A stretch of 64,000 bases of DNA from Natronorubrum sediminis (GTDB taxonomy: Archaea; Halobacteriota; Halobacteria; Halobacteriales; Natrialbaceae), in contig NZ_FNWL01000001.1 of the NCBI RefSeq assembly GCF_900108095.1, positions 496,001 to 560,000 of the forward strand, given 5' to 3'. Under the pieces are notes generated by a model. The model did no database searches. It saw only the letters and a list, made by a program, of their open reading frames with translations, and was not told the DNA's origin. Each line of letters starts with the position of its first letter. Within the stretch, counting starts at the first letter, position 1. This document shows positions 1-8,505 of this stretch, in pieces. The position numbers and the translations under genes are program-made.

Positions 1-71
1 GTCCCGGGCGGATTCGAACCGCCGTCATAGGCTCCAAAGGCCCATATGATTGGCCACTACACCACGGGACT
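1..71 (-). tRNA. tRNA-Gln (anticodon UUG), 3' end cut by window edge
   Basis: Read on the minus strand the segment folds as a tRNA. The 5' acceptor AGTCCCG pairs with CGGGAC at the window edge, the anticodon stem TGGGC/GCCTA encloses loop CTTTGGA, and the T arm GGCGG-TTCGAAT-CCGCC is perfect. The anticodon TTG specifies glutamine (CAA). The last acceptor base and discriminator lie outside the window. No intron is seen. Confidence 0.93.
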
Positions 72-229
72 GCAATGCCCGGATAGAGCCGACAGCCGAA
101 ACCGACATCGGCCGTCGAGCGGGCGTCACTTCCGGGATAGGAGATGACCGCACAATAGTGTTACTTTTCGGTGCGAGGAGATGACGGCGTCGACCGGTCT
201 CGACGATGCCGCTCCTCCTCTCGAGGAAC

Positions 230-1003
230 TCAATCCGTCTGTGGAATCGAACGTGCACCGAGCCAGAAGGCGAGCACTGCCAGGACCGAGAGGATGAGGA
301 GATTCCCGACTGCAGGCTCGAGACCGGCCACAGTAACTGTTTCAGCCGCGGGGTCGGTCGCCGCCCGGACGCCGCGAGCGAAGTACGTCAGCGGCGAAAT
401 GTCGACGAAGGGGGCGAACCAACCGGGAAGTTGCTCGAGGGAGACGAACGTCTCCGAGAGGAAGAGCAGCGGGAGTCCGATGGCGTTACTCGCGGCGACA
501 GCTCCATCTTGGGAGTCGGTGTAGCTGCCGAGCATCGCGCCGACGCCACAGAAACAGACGACGCCGATCAGGATGTAGGGCACGAGCAGCGGCGAGAACG
601 CGATCTCTGCGCCCGTCAGGGCGACCACGAGGATGAGGATGAGGATACTCGCGAGGCCGATGATAACGGCGTTGACGAGCGTCTGTGCGAGGAGCCACTC
701 CCCGCGGGTGACCGGCGTCGTCGCGAGCTTTTCGAACCGGTTACCCTCACGGTGGCGGGCGACTTCGCTGCCCATCCTCGAGAGTGGCGTAAAGAGGACG
801 ACGACGGCGAGGTAGCCCGGGACGTAGTAGGCCGGAGGTTCGGTGAACAGCCCTTCGCCCGTGGGGTCCGTCCGAACGAGCGCACCGAAGATGACGATCA
901 GAATGACGGGGAAGAAGAACGTAAAGAAGACGGCCGTCCGCCTGCGGACGAACGACCGCCAACCGGCGCTGGCCTCCGCACGAACGCGAGTAAGCCGGCT
1001 CAC
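230..1003 (-). CDS. ABC-2 type transporter permease
   Basis: The 257-residue membrane protein has a cytosolic N-terminus (residues 1-20), a first membrane segment at about 23-43, a loop with the short EKLATTP coupling-helix-like motif, and five further hydrophobic segments to the C-terminus. This is the layout of ABC-2 exporter permeases of the drug/daunorubicin or copper (NosY) type. It starts with GTG at 1003 and overlaps the ATPase stop (GTGA), so the two are translationally coupled and form one exporter. The substrate cannot be read from the sequence. The family is clear; export of a drug, lipid or metal complex would all be compatible. Confidence 0.88.
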   Translation of the reverse strand: MSRLTRVRAEASAGWRSFVRRRTAVFFTFFFPVILIVIFGALVRTDPTGEGLFTEPPAYYVPGYLAVVVLFTPLSRMGSEVARHREGNRFEKLATTPVTRGEWLLAQTLVNAVIIGLASILILILVVALTGAEIAFSPLLVPYILIGVVCFCGVGAMLGSYTDSQDGAVAASNAIGLPLLFLSETFVSLEQLPGWFAPFVDISPLTYFARGVRAATDPAAETVTVAGLEPAVGNLLILSVLAVLAFWLGARSIPQTD

Positions 1004-2001
1004 GCTGTCTCACCCGTTTGGGCGACGCCGTCGTCCGTCGAATCGTCTCCAGGCTCCGTCCCGTGATTCGTCCGCTCGAGTTCTGTCTCGTCGGCCAGCG
1101 TGAGATAGACGTCCTCGAGGTCGGGTTCACTCCACGAGAGGCCAGTGTACTCGAGGTCGTGTCCCTCGAGAAAGTCGACGACCGCTCCGATCTCGGCCGG
1201 CTCGATTTCCTGGACCACGACCGCGTCGTTCGAACGCCGAGCGCGAACGCGCCCCTGCTCCGGTCGGTCGACGGGGAACGCGAGGTCGGCGAACGCGTCC
1301 AGTTTGGCCGTCGTTTCGATCGTGAGGCGACTCGAGCCGCCGTGTTCGGCCACGAGGTCGGTCGGCGTTCCGCGGGCGACGACGGATCCGTTGGCGAGTA
1401 AGCCGACGCGGTCGGCCAGCCGTTCGGCTTCGGCCATGTCGTGGGTGGTGAGCACGACGGTCGTCCCACCTGCTGCGAGGTCTTCGATCAAGCGCCAGAC
1501 CGTCCGCCGGCCGGCGGGGTCGATCCCCGTCGTCGGCTCGTCCAGAAAGAGCACGTCCGGATCGTTGACCAGCGTCGAGCCGACGCAGACGCGTCGTTGC
1601 TGGCCACCCGAGAGGTCCTCGTACCAGGTGTCACCCGCGTCGGCGAGGCCGACGTCGGCGAGCACGGAATCGGGGTCTCGAGGATCGTCGTAGAGTCCGG
1701 CGTAGTACGAAAGCAGTTCGCGGGCACTGAGGCGATCCGGCGGCGAGAAGTCCTGTGGGAGCACCCCCAGTCGGTCTCGGTCGATAGCCGAGGGGACCTC
1801 GCCGAGCACTCGAGCGGATCCCGAGTCGGGCGTCGTCGTTCCCGTCAACGCGCGAACGAGCGTCGTCTTTCCCGCACCGTTCGGGCCGATGAGCGCGAAG
1901 ACCTCGCCGCCCCCGACGGAGAGTGACGCTCCCGAGAGCGCCACCGTCTCGTCGTAGGTCTTCTCGAGGTCCGTCGCGTCGACCACGGCTTCGGCGTCCA
2001 T
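1000..2001 (-). CDS. ABC transporter ATP-binding protein
   Basis: The 333-residue ATPase powers the ABC-2 permease encoded directly downstream. Walker A (GPNGAGKTT) is at about 39-47, the Q-loop near 83, the signature LSGGQ at 130-134 and Walker B (VLFLDE) at 150-155, followed by a H-loop (TTHD) near 187. About 100 C-terminal residues form the extension typical of DrrA/CcmA-like ATPases. I chose the ATG at 2001 because the nucleotide-binding fold starts immediately after it; an 88-residue upstream extension is in frame but has no family similarity and runs across the promoter region of the divergent gene. Confidence 0.9.
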   Translation of the reverse strand: MDAEAVVDATDLEKTYDETVALSGASLSVGGGEVFALIGPNGAGKTTLVRALTGTTTPDSGSARVLGEVPSAIDRDRLGVLPQDFSPPDRLSARELLSYYAGLYDDPRDPDSVLADVGLADAGDTWYEDLSGGQQRRVCVGSTLVNDPDVLFLDEPTTGIDPAGRRTVWRLIEDLAAGGTTVVLTTHDMAEAERLADRVGLLANGSVVARGTPTDLVAEHGGSSRLTIETTAKLDAFADLAFPVDRPEQGRVRARRSNDAVVVQEIEPAEIGAVVDFLEGHDLEYTGLSWSEPDLEDVYLTLADETELERTNHGTEPGDDSTDDGVAQTGETA

Positions 2002-2145
2002 GCGCCGAGGTAGCCACGCATCCCGGGTAAGGTGTTCGATTCCGGGGCTGCCGGTCGAGCGTTCTTCGCCCAGAGTTCGCGAGTCCGGCGTTCTTGCCCA
2101 CGCAGGCTCAACTATTACCCGAGAATTCGTGGTAGGACGGGCGCA

Positions 2146-3102
2146 ATGACTCAGATTGGCTATACGCTCTCGAGCGAAGAGCACGGGCCGACCGAACTCG
2201 TCGACATCGCCGAACGTGCTGAGGAAGCAGGCTTCGACTTTCTCTCTATTTCGGATCACTTTCACCCGTGGGTCTCCGAGCAGGGAGAATCACCGTTCGT
2301 CTGGTCGACGCTGGGTGCGATTGCGAACGCGACGGACGAGATCGACGTCGGCGTCGGCGTGACCTGCCCGACGATCCGAATTCACCCGCTCAACGTCGCC
2401 CACGCGGTCGCCACCGTCGACGAGATGTTCGGCGACCGGTTCACCTTCGGCGTCGGCACGGGCGAGAACCTGAACGAGCACGTGACAGGGGAACGCTGGC
2501 CCGAGCACGACGTCCGCCTCGAGATGCTCGAGGAGGCGATGGTCGTCATGCGCGAGCTCTGGACCGGCGAAACGATCAGTCACCGCGGCGAGCACTTCAC
2601 GGTCGAGAACGCGCGACTCTACACGTGTCCCGACGAACAACCGACGACGATCGCGAGCGCGTTCGGCCCGCAGACGGCCGAGTGGACGGCCGAGAACGCC
2701 GACGGCCTCTGGTGTTCGGGGCCGAAAGAGGGGCCGGTCGAGGCCTACGAGGACGCCGGCGGGGAGGGGCCAAAATACACGCAACTCCACGGCTGTTACG
2801 CCGAAACCGAGGAAGACGCCATCGAGACGGTCTACGAGTACTGGCCCAACGGCTCGATTCCGGGTGAACTCGGCCAGGAACTGCCCACGCCCGCACACTT
2901 CAAGCAGGCCGCCGAGATGGTCGAGAAAGAAGACATCGCCGAGGCAGGCACGACCACCAGTCCCGATCCCCAAGATCACATCGACAGCCTCGAGCAGGCC
3001 ATCGACGTCGGCTACGATCACGTCTACTTCCACCAGATCGGCCCCGAGCAGGACGCAGCGATCGAGTTCTACGAGGCGGAGGTGCTGCCGTCGTTTGCGT
3101 AA
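2146..3102 (+). CDS. LLM-class F420/flavin-dependent oxidoreductase (G6PDH-like family)
   Basis: The 318-residue protein belongs to the bacterial-luciferase-like TIM-barrel superfamily, in the branch that includes F420-dependent glucose-6-phosphate dehydrogenase-like enzymes. Family hallmarks are the N-terminal ERAEEAGFDFLSISDHFHPW segment, the FGVGTGENLNEH loop and the RLEMLEEA helix. It probably performs a hydride transfer using F420, but the substrate is unknown. A TATA-like CTATTACC lies about 30 nt before ATG 2146, supporting this start over an in-frame upstream ATG at 2032. It is divergent from the ABC exporter genes and followed after 85 nt by an aldo/keto reductase with its own promoter. 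Confidence 0.87.
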   Translation: MTQIGYTLSSEEHGPTELVDIAERAEEAGFDFLSISDHFHPWVSEQGESPFVWSTLGAIANATDEIDVGVGVTCPTIRIHPLNVAHAVATVDEMFGDRFTFGVGTGENLNEHVTGERWPEHDVRLEMLEEAMVVMRELWTGETISHRGEHFTVENARLYTCPDEQPTTIASAFGPQTAEWTAENADGLWCSGPKEGPVEAYEDAGGEGPKYTQLHGCYAETEEDAIETVYEYWPNGSIPGELGQELPTPAHFKQAAEMVEKEDIAEAGTTTSPDPQDHIDSLEQAIDVGYDHVYFHQIGPEQDAAIEFYEAEVLPSFA

Positions 3103-3187
3103 CAACGGTTCTGAGCGAGCCGGGAACCGAGTCGTGCGGTAGGGCGCTTTCCACACGTATTTTGCCGCTCGCGGGCGAACGACGCCC

Positions 3188-4195
3188 ATGGAGTACACCA
3201 CGCTCGGGAACACGGGCACGACCGTTTCGAAGGTTTGCTACGGCACCTGGCGATTCGGCCGGGAGACCGGCAACCTCGAGAACGAGACGACGCGTGAGGA
3301 AGCCCACGACCTGCTCGACGCCTGTCTGGACCACGGGATCAACTTCATCGATACGGCGAACGTCTACGGCACCCCCGACGGCACCAGCGAGGAGTGGATC
3401 GGCGAGTGGATGGCCGACCGCGACGTCGACCGAGAAGACCTCGTCATCGCCTCGAAGGTGTACTTCGAGTTCGACGGCTGGGGCGAACCCGGGCCGAACG
3501 ACTCTGGACTCGGCCGAAAACACATCCGCGCCCAGATCGAGGGCACGCTCGAGCGACTCGGCACGGACTACCTCGACTGCTACTACATCCACCGCTGGGA
3601 CGAGGACACCCCCATCGAAGAGACCATGTCCGTGCTGACGGACCTCGTCCGCGAGGGGAAAGTCACCCACCTCGGCGCGTCGACGATGGCCGCCTGGCAA
3701 CTCACGAAAGCGCTGTGGACCAGCGACGTCGAGGGACTCGAGCGCTTCGACGTCACCCAGCCGATGGTCAACGCCGCCCACTACGACGCCGTCGGTGACT
3801 ACCTCGACGTCTGTGCGGATCAAGACCTCGCCGTCTGCCCGTACTCGCCACTCGCTGGCGGCTTCCTAACGGGCAAGTACGAGCGGGCTGACGACGGCTC
3901 CGTCGAAGCGCCGGACGGCTCTCGAGGCAGTTTCGACGACCTGTTCGAGGATCGATACGCGACCGACCGGGCGTGGGACGTCCTCGAGGCCGTCGAATCC
4001 GTCGCCGACGAAGCGAACGCCTCGCCGGCGCAGGTCTCCTTGCGGTGGCTGATGGAGCAGGATCGATTCACCTGCGTCCCGATCGTCGGCGCTCGCACGC
4101 CCGAGCAACTCGAGGAGAACGTCGGTGCCGTCGAACTCGATCTGAGCAACGAGCAGTTCGAGCGGATCGACGCGGCTCGCCAGTCAGACGAGTGA
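3188..4195 (+). CDS. Aldo/keto reductase
   Basis: The 335-residue protein is a cytosolic NAD(P)H-dependent carbonyl reductase of the AKR superfamily. The catalytic tetrad is complete: Asp55 and Tyr60 in FIDTANVYG, Lys90 in IASKVY and His135 in YYIHRWD. The C-terminal cofactor part (CVPIVGARTPEQLEENV) is also present. GTATTTTGCC at 3157-3166 lies 27 nt before the ATG, so the mRNA is likely leaderless. Length and motifs fit the YajO/voltage-gated channel beta-like AKR branch. The physiological substrate is unknown; it may reduce sugars or aldehydes. Confidence 0.92.
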   Translation: MEYTTLGNTGTTVSKVCYGTWRFGRETGNLENETTREEAHDLLDACLDHGINFIDTANVYGTPDGTSEEWIGEWMADRDVDREDLVIASKVYFEFDGWGEPGPNDSGLGRKHIRAQIEGTLERLGTDYLDCYYIHRWDEDTPIEETMSVLTDLVREGKVTHLGASTMAAWQLTKALWTSDVEGLERFDVTQPMVNAAHYDAVGDYLDVCADQDLAVCPYSPLAGGFLTGKYERADDGSVEAPDGSRGSFDDLFEDRYATDRAWDVLEAVESVADEANASPAQVSLRWLMEQDRFTCVPIVGARTPEQLEENVGAVELDLSNEQFERIDAARQSDE

Positions 4196-4243
4196 GTGGC
4201 CGATCCCATCGCGGGAAGAACCGTAGTCGAACGACTCTTTGAA

Positions 4244-4867
4244 TTAGGAGGCGTCTTCGACCGCTGCGAAGATGGTATCGGCGTCGGGTCCGTCGAGAAG
4301 TTGGCCGTCGACGATCACTGCTGGTGTCCCCTCGACACCTGCGTCCTCGCCTCGTTCCTTATCCGCCGCGAGCGTCGGGAGGTAGGTTTCGTCCTCGAGC
4401 GCGTCCGCGACGACATCGGGGTCGACGCCGACGTCCTCCGCGGTCGACTCGAGATTGTCGTTGCTCCAGTCGTCGGTTGCGAACAGCGCTTCCTTGTACG
4501 CGAAGAACTCGCCAGCCGGATCGTCGTCGGATTTGGTCTCGTCTTGTACCGCGCGGGCGGCGTTGGCCATCGGCACGGCCTCGTCCTCGACGGGAATCGG
4601 GAAATCGGCGTGCTGGTAGGTAATCTCGTCCGGCTCGATCAGTTCTTCTTCGATGGAGGGAAACACGCCCGACTGAAAGTTGTGACAGGCCGGGCACGTA
4701 AAGTCGGCGTACACTTCGACGGTGACGTCGCCGTTGCCGAGTGCCGGCGCCGAAAGCTGACGTTCGGGGTCGACGCCGTCGATATCAGTCGTCTGGGAGC
4801 TACAACCAGCGAGCCCGATGGCCAGCGTGGTTCCGGCGGCCGTCCCGAGAAACGTTCGACGATTCAT
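4244..4867 (-). CDS. DsbA-like thiol oxidoreductase, Tat lipoprotein
   Basis: The 207-residue protein begins with a Tat motif (RRTFLG, residues 3-8) and a lipobox LAGC with Cys22, so it should be exported folded and lipid-anchored outside the cell. The mature part is a DsbA/thioredoxin fold: FTCPACH places the redox pair at Cys58 and Cys61, and EGTPAVIVDG carries the expected cis-proline. It lies 58 nt downstream of the haem synthase gene on the same strand, probably in one transcript. This suggests, by inference, a role in oxidising or delivering thiols during cytochrome oxidase maturation. General disulfide formation is the alternative. Confidence 0.9.
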   Translation of the reverse strand: MNRRTFLGTAAGTTLAIGLAGCSSQTTDIDGVDPERQLSAPALGNGDVTVEVYADFTCPACHNFQSGVFPSIEEELIEPDEITYQHADFPIPVEDEAVPMANAARAVQDETKSDDDPAGEFFAYKEALFATDDWSNDNLESTAEDVGVDPDVVADALEDETYLPTLAADKERGEDAGVEGTPAVIVDGQLLDGPDADTIFAAVEDAS

Positions 4868-4925
4868 TTGACTACCGCTAGGGGTGGACTTCTGTTAGGA
4901 ATATCGGTCTGCGTCGGGTCGCCGG

Positions 4926-6365
4926 TCAGATAACGAGCGCGTCGACGAGGACGGCCACGAGCACGGCACCGAGGAAGGCGTTCGAGGCGTGGAACGAACG
5001 GAACGCGGCGGCTTCCGTCTGCTCGAAGTGGAGCCGGATGGCCGCCCAGAGGAAGATGCCGCCGAAGATGGCGACCGTCGCGGCGTAGATGACGCCGAGG
5101 TCGGTGATCCACGCGAGCGCGATCGTGCTGACGAGCGTCGCACCGATGTAGTAGACGATGTGCTTTCGGGTCTCGGTCTCGCCGCGGACGACGGGCATCA
5201 TCGGGAACCCGCCGCGAGCGTAGTCGTCCTTGTACGCCAACGCGAGGTTGTAGAAGTGAGCAGGCGTCCAGAGGAAGATCACGCCGGCGAGGGCGAGCGC
5301 CGGCCAGCCGATCTCGTTGGTCACCGCCGCCCAGCCGATGAGCGCCGGCAGCGCACCCGCAGCCCCGCCGATGACCGTGTTCTGGACGGTGTTTGGCTTG
5401 AGTACGAGCGTGTAGACGACGCTGTAGAAGATAATCGCGGCGAGGCCGAGTGCGGCCGCGAGCGGGTTGATCGTCAGGAAGACGCCGAGCGAGGCGGCTG
5501 TCAGGAGTAAGCCGAAGGCCATCGCGTTTCGGACGGGGATCAGTTCGGTCGCCAGCGGTCGGTCGGCCGTCCGGGACATCCGCTGGTCGACGTCGCGCTC
5601 GAGGACGTGGTTGAACGTGCCACTCGCACCGATCGCGAGGACGCCGCCGCCGAGCGTCGCAACGATGAGCGAAATGGTCAGATTCGGTCCAGCAGCCAGT
5701 GCCATTCCGGCCGCGGCGACGAGACAGAGCAGCCACATCAACCGTGGCTTCATCATTTTGAAGTACGCGAAAGCGGTGAGCCGAGCGCGAGCGAGGCGTC
5801 CGTCGGGAAGCGGGCGAACGTCGGGTGCGGACGCCTCGCCCGAGGCGACGGCTTGTTCGAGTGGCTCGGGTGTCTCGATCGTATCGTCTGCTTCGCCCGT
5901 TGCGAGCTCGAGGTCCCAGGCGAGCGCGAGGACGATTGCGGTAAAGATCACGAGACCGAGCGTGAGGTGTAGTCCGGGGACGATCGCTGCGGGGCCGACC
6001 GTCGCCGTGAGCGCGCCGACGCCCACTTGCACGATGTAGAGGGCCGCGGCGACGACGAGGATCCAGCGGACGCGCCTCGAGACGTCGCCGAAGACGGCGG
6101 CGACGGCCGTCGCGGCGACGAGTGCGCCGACGACGACGGCGGCGAGTCGGTGGCCCCACGCGATGGCGAGTTCCGTCTGATTCAGCGGATCCGCGGGTGC
6201 GTGACAGGTCGGCCAGGTCGAACACGCCGACGCGGCGTTCGTCAGTGAGGTCGTCGCGCCGATGATCAACAGGAGGTAGACACCGAGCGCCGTTGCTGCG
6301 AGTAGTGCAGAAAACCGTTGTCGTGTGTCGATCGGACGGGGAAACGACGAAGATTCAGTTGCCAC
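4926..6365 (-). CDS. ctaB: Fused half-CtaA (COX15-like) / protoheme IX farnesyltransferase (CtaB)
   Basis: The 479-residue membrane protein has two parts. Residues 1 to about 150 resemble one four-helix half of haem A synthase: the loop Cys pair CSTWPTC (Cys48, Cys54), His72 in WGHRL and His133 in GLHLTLG are all kept. Residues from about 185 are a UbiA-type prenyltransferase with the Asp-rich NHVLERDVDQRMSRT motif of haem O synthase and the DYARGGFPMMP loop. It should farnesylate haem B to haem O for a haem-copper oxidase. Whether the CtaA half oxidises haem O or only binds haem is open. The GTG start at 6365 fits the TATA element at 6398-6405; an ATG at 6398 would lie inside that element. 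Confidence 0.9.
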   Translation of the reverse strand: MATESSSFPRPIDTRQRFSALLAATALGVYLLLIIGATTSLTNAASACSTWPTCHAPADPLNQTELAIAWGHRLAAVVVGALVAATAVAAVFGDVSRRVRWILVVAAALYIVQVGVGALTATVGPAAIVPGLHLTLGLVIFTAIVLALAWDLELATGEADDTIETPEPLEQAVASGEASAPDVRPLPDGRLARARLTAFAYFKMMKPRLMWLLCLVAAAGMALAAGPNLTISLIVATLGGGVLAIGASGTFNHVLERDVDQRMSRTADRPLATELIPVRNAMAFGLLLTAASLGVFLTINPLAAALGLAAIIFYSVVYTLVLKPNTVQNTVIGGAAGALPALIGWAAVTNEIGWPALALAGVIFLWTPAHFYNLALAYKDDYARGGFPMMPVVRGETETRKHIVYYIGATLVSTIALAWITDLGVIYAATVAIFGGIFLWAAIRLHFEQTEAAAFRSFHASNAFLGAVLVAVLVDALVI

Positions 6366-6397
6366 GGCTATCCTTGTCTTGTAACTTCGACTCTGCA

Positions 6398-6405
6398 TAT
6401 TTATG
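6398..6405 (-). promoter_or_regulatory. TATA box of the haem synthase gene
   Basis: CATAAATA on the minus strand is followed after about 33 nt by the GTG at 6365, giving a very short leader. This spacing decides the start codon of the ctaB fusion gene. Confidence 0.6.
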
Positions 6406-6482
6406 AGTCCCGTTTTATCCCCATTTAGCGGGAATGACGGGTGACACAACGACATGGGTGCGCGAACGCCCGTGGCGAACGC

Positions 6483-6791
6483 TCACATTCCCATATCGTC
6501 GCCGGCTTCGGGAATCGGAAGGTCGTGTGGTGAGACGCCGAGCAGTTCCCCGACGTGATCAAGTGCCATGTCGAACCCGTAGTAGCGCTCGAGTTCGTCG
6601 CCGTCGGCCGTCGGCCGAACCTTCAACATGGCGTAGCCCTCGACGTTTTGGGCGATCGCCGCGCTCGCTCCGGTTGGGGTGGTCTCGGGGTCGTCGGTGT
6701 TAACCGCGCGAAACTCGAGGATACGTTCCGTCTCCGTTTCGTCGTAGGTCGCTTCGATACCGTTTGCAGTAGCCGTCCGATCGTCGGTCAT
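6483..6791 (-). CDS. Conserved haloarchaeal hypothetical protein
   Basis: The 102-residue acidic, soluble protein has no signal peptide or membrane helix. The central IAQNVEGYAMLKV stretch, the following GDELERYYGFDMALDHVGELLGV segment and a proline-rich end give it a compact alpha/beta look. I do not recognise a characterised family. The ATG at 6791 was chosen because the codons upstream of it overlap the promoter of the divergent gene at 6901. It is a single-gene unit downstream of no obvious partner, and its function is unknown. Confidence 0.7.
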   Translation of the reverse strand: MTDDRTATANGIEATYDETETERILEFRAVNTDDPETTPTGASAAIAQNVEGYAMLKVRPTADGDELERYYGFDMALDHVGELLGVSPHDLPIPEAGDDMGM

Positions 6792-6900
6792 ACTCGACAC
6801 TCGCGGATCGACCACCGGGAAGGTATCGGTTTCCGCGAGCGCTGGGCGTACACGGCGAGGAACCGATACAGATTTTTTCGTCTGTTGAGAGGATGCGTTC

Positions 6901-7815
6901 GTGAGCCGAGGGGACCCCTCCACGTTCGAAGCAGTTGCGACGTTCCACAAGTCGCGGGCACTCGCGATACAGTGGGTCGTCGTCGCCGTCGTCGGCTTCT
7001 TCGCGTTCGCCTACGGGTTCGCTCATGTTCGGGCAACGATTCGAGGAGCGACGCTCGAGCCGATCGTTTTTCACGCGTTCACGCCACCGGATGCGCTCGT
7101 CTGGGCCGCCATCACTCTCGGGCTGGTTGCCCTCGTCGTCGTTCCCCACGAGTTACTTCACGGCGTGTTTATGGCTCGCTACGGCACATCGCCGTCCTAC
7201 GGCGTCGGCGTCTCTCACTTCGTACTCCCCTACGCCTACGCCGGGACGGTCGGCGAGAGTTTTACGCGAAACCAGTTGCTCGTCGTCCTTCTCGCCCCGT
7301 TCGTCGGGATTACGGCGATTGGATTAGTGGTGATGCTCGTCTCCCCCTCGCCGCTCCTGATCGTGCCCCTAGCCGCGAACGCCGCCGGCTCGATCGGCGA
7401 CCTCTGGATGGCCGGCGTGCTCCTTCAGTACCCATCTTCCGTCCGAGTCGCCCCGCCGCCCAACGATGCGCAGGGATTTGGCATCTACGCCTCGAGCGAC
7501 GACGGTGACGTTCGTCGCCGGTCTCGACATCGATTCGCCGTGCGAGCCGTCACTGGTGCAATCGGTACGCTCGTCGTGGTGTCGACAACGCTCGTCGGGA
7601 CGGTATTTCTCTCGCTCTCCGTCGGAACTGGAACCGTCGTAATCGGCGAGACGGGCAGTCGCTGGCTCCTCTTCCGACACGAGTTCGATCCCGAATCGGG
7701 GACGGTCCTCCTCGAGATCGGTGCCACGGTGATGGTGGCCCTCGCGAGTGTTGGCGGCCTCCTCTGGGCGACCCTCGTCGAGAGCGTGCTCGCACTTCGA
7801 GCGGTCCCGAGTTGA
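6901..7815 (+). CDS. DUF3267 family putative membrane zinc metalloprotease
   Basis: The 304-residue multi-pass membrane protein carries an HExxH zincin motif, HELLH at residues 83-87, at the end of a hydrophobic helix. Further on, AANAAGSIGDLWMAG resembles the second conserved N/D motif of DUF3267, a family related to site-2-type intramembrane proteases. Two more C-terminal membrane segments follow. The GTG start at 6901 is 27 nt after a T-rich TATA-like element (AGATTTTTTC). A PadR-type regulator follows after 56 nt. Proteolytic activity is inferred from the motif only; the substrate is unknown. Confidence 0.82.
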   Translation: MSRGDPSTFEAVATFHKSRALAIQWVVVAVVGFFAFAYGFAHVRATIRGATLEPIVFHAFTPPDALVWAAITLGLVALVVVPHELLHGVFMARYGTSPSYGVGVSHFVLPYAYAGTVGESFTRNQLLVVLLAPFVGITAIGLVVMLVSPSPLLIVPLAANAAGSIGDLWMAGVLLQYPSSVRVAPPPNDAQGFGIYASSDDGDVRRRSRHRFAVRAVTGAIGTLVVVSTTLVGTVFLSLSVGTGTVVIGETGSRWLLFRHEFDPESGTVLLEIGATVMVALASVGGLLWATLVESVLALRAVPS

Positions 7816-7871
7816 CAGTCGCTCTCGGAAGAACCGAAACGTTCGTGCGCTCGAGGGCCAGAGAAGTGGCT

Positions 7872-8171
7872 ATGAGCAAGTGGCTCCGGAGCGGTCGCAG
7901 ACGCGACATCTGTGTCCTCCTCGCCGGCGCTTCGGACGGCGAACTGCGCGGCCAGCAGTTGAAATCACGCCTCGAGTCTCACTACGACGACCACCTCGAG
8001 CCGAAGTCGTTCTACGGGTCCCTGTCGGCGCTCGTGGACGCCGGATTCGTCGAAGAGCGAACCGAGGGGATTCACGACGTGTACGCGCTCACCGACGGTG
8101 GGGACAAACGACTCCGCGAGCACGCCGAGTGGATTCAGACGTGTCTCGAGAACGGAGGAGAGAACTCCTGA
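7872..8171 (+). CDS. PadR family transcriptional regulator
   Basis: The 99-residue protein is a minimal winged-helix regulator of the PadR type: RDICVLLAGASDGELRGQQL forms the first helices, LEPKSFYGSLSALVDAGFVEE is the recognition helix and wing, and the tail is a short dimerisation helix. No large C-terminal domain is present. The ATG at 7872 is preferred over an in-frame ATG at 7812 because the fold starts directly after it. It lies between a membrane metalloprotease gene and a small membrane protein gene on the same strand, so it probably controls one or both. Confidence 0.85.
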   Translation: MSKWLRSGRRRDICVLLAGASDGELRGQQLKSRLESHYDDHLEPKSFYGSLSALVDAGFVEERTEGIHDVYALTDGGDKRLREHAEWIQTCLENGGENS

Positions 8172-8250
8172 GAGTCGAGGTAACTGTCAGAATTAGCAAT
8201 CGTCTCGAGGGAGCTATCCCGCTCGAGCCCGTATTCGCGACTGAGTGGCG

Positions 8251-8475
8251 ATGACCGATTCCCAACTCGATCCGGATTCGGCGTTCGACGAGCCGACGGT
8301 CGAGCGCAAGTGGTTCTGGTTCGGCGTCGTTATCGGCGTCGCTCACCTGGGATTCCTCGCGCTCATTCTCGTCTTGGTGCAGATCGACCTACTGCTCGCG
8401 CTGGTCGTCGCGGTGGCGCTGAGCGTGCTCAGCGGGATCGGAATTACGGTGTTTGCCCTGTGGTGGCGCGAGTGA
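8251..8475 (+). CDS. Small two-helix membrane protein
   Basis: The 74-residue protein has an acidic N-terminus (about 20 residues) followed by two hydrophobic helices, roughly residues 22-43 and 46-70, and ends with a short WWRE tail. No characterised family was recognised. A GTG two codons upstream (8245) is an alternative start. It follows the PadR gene by 79 nt on the same strand, a common arrangement for small membrane proteins controlled by PadR regulators. Confidence 0.7.
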   Translation: MTDSQLDPDSAFDEPTVERKWFWFGVVIGVAHLGFLALILVLVQIDLLLALVVAVALSVLSGIGITVFALWWRE

Positions 8476-8505
8476 CCGTCGAAACGTGAGTCGAGATAGC
8501 GGGGT

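Noticed and set aside
4864-6225. 453-codon minus-strand frame over the haem synthase gene
   Set aside because: Arg-rich product in the wrong frame; the haem synthase frame shows all family motifs.
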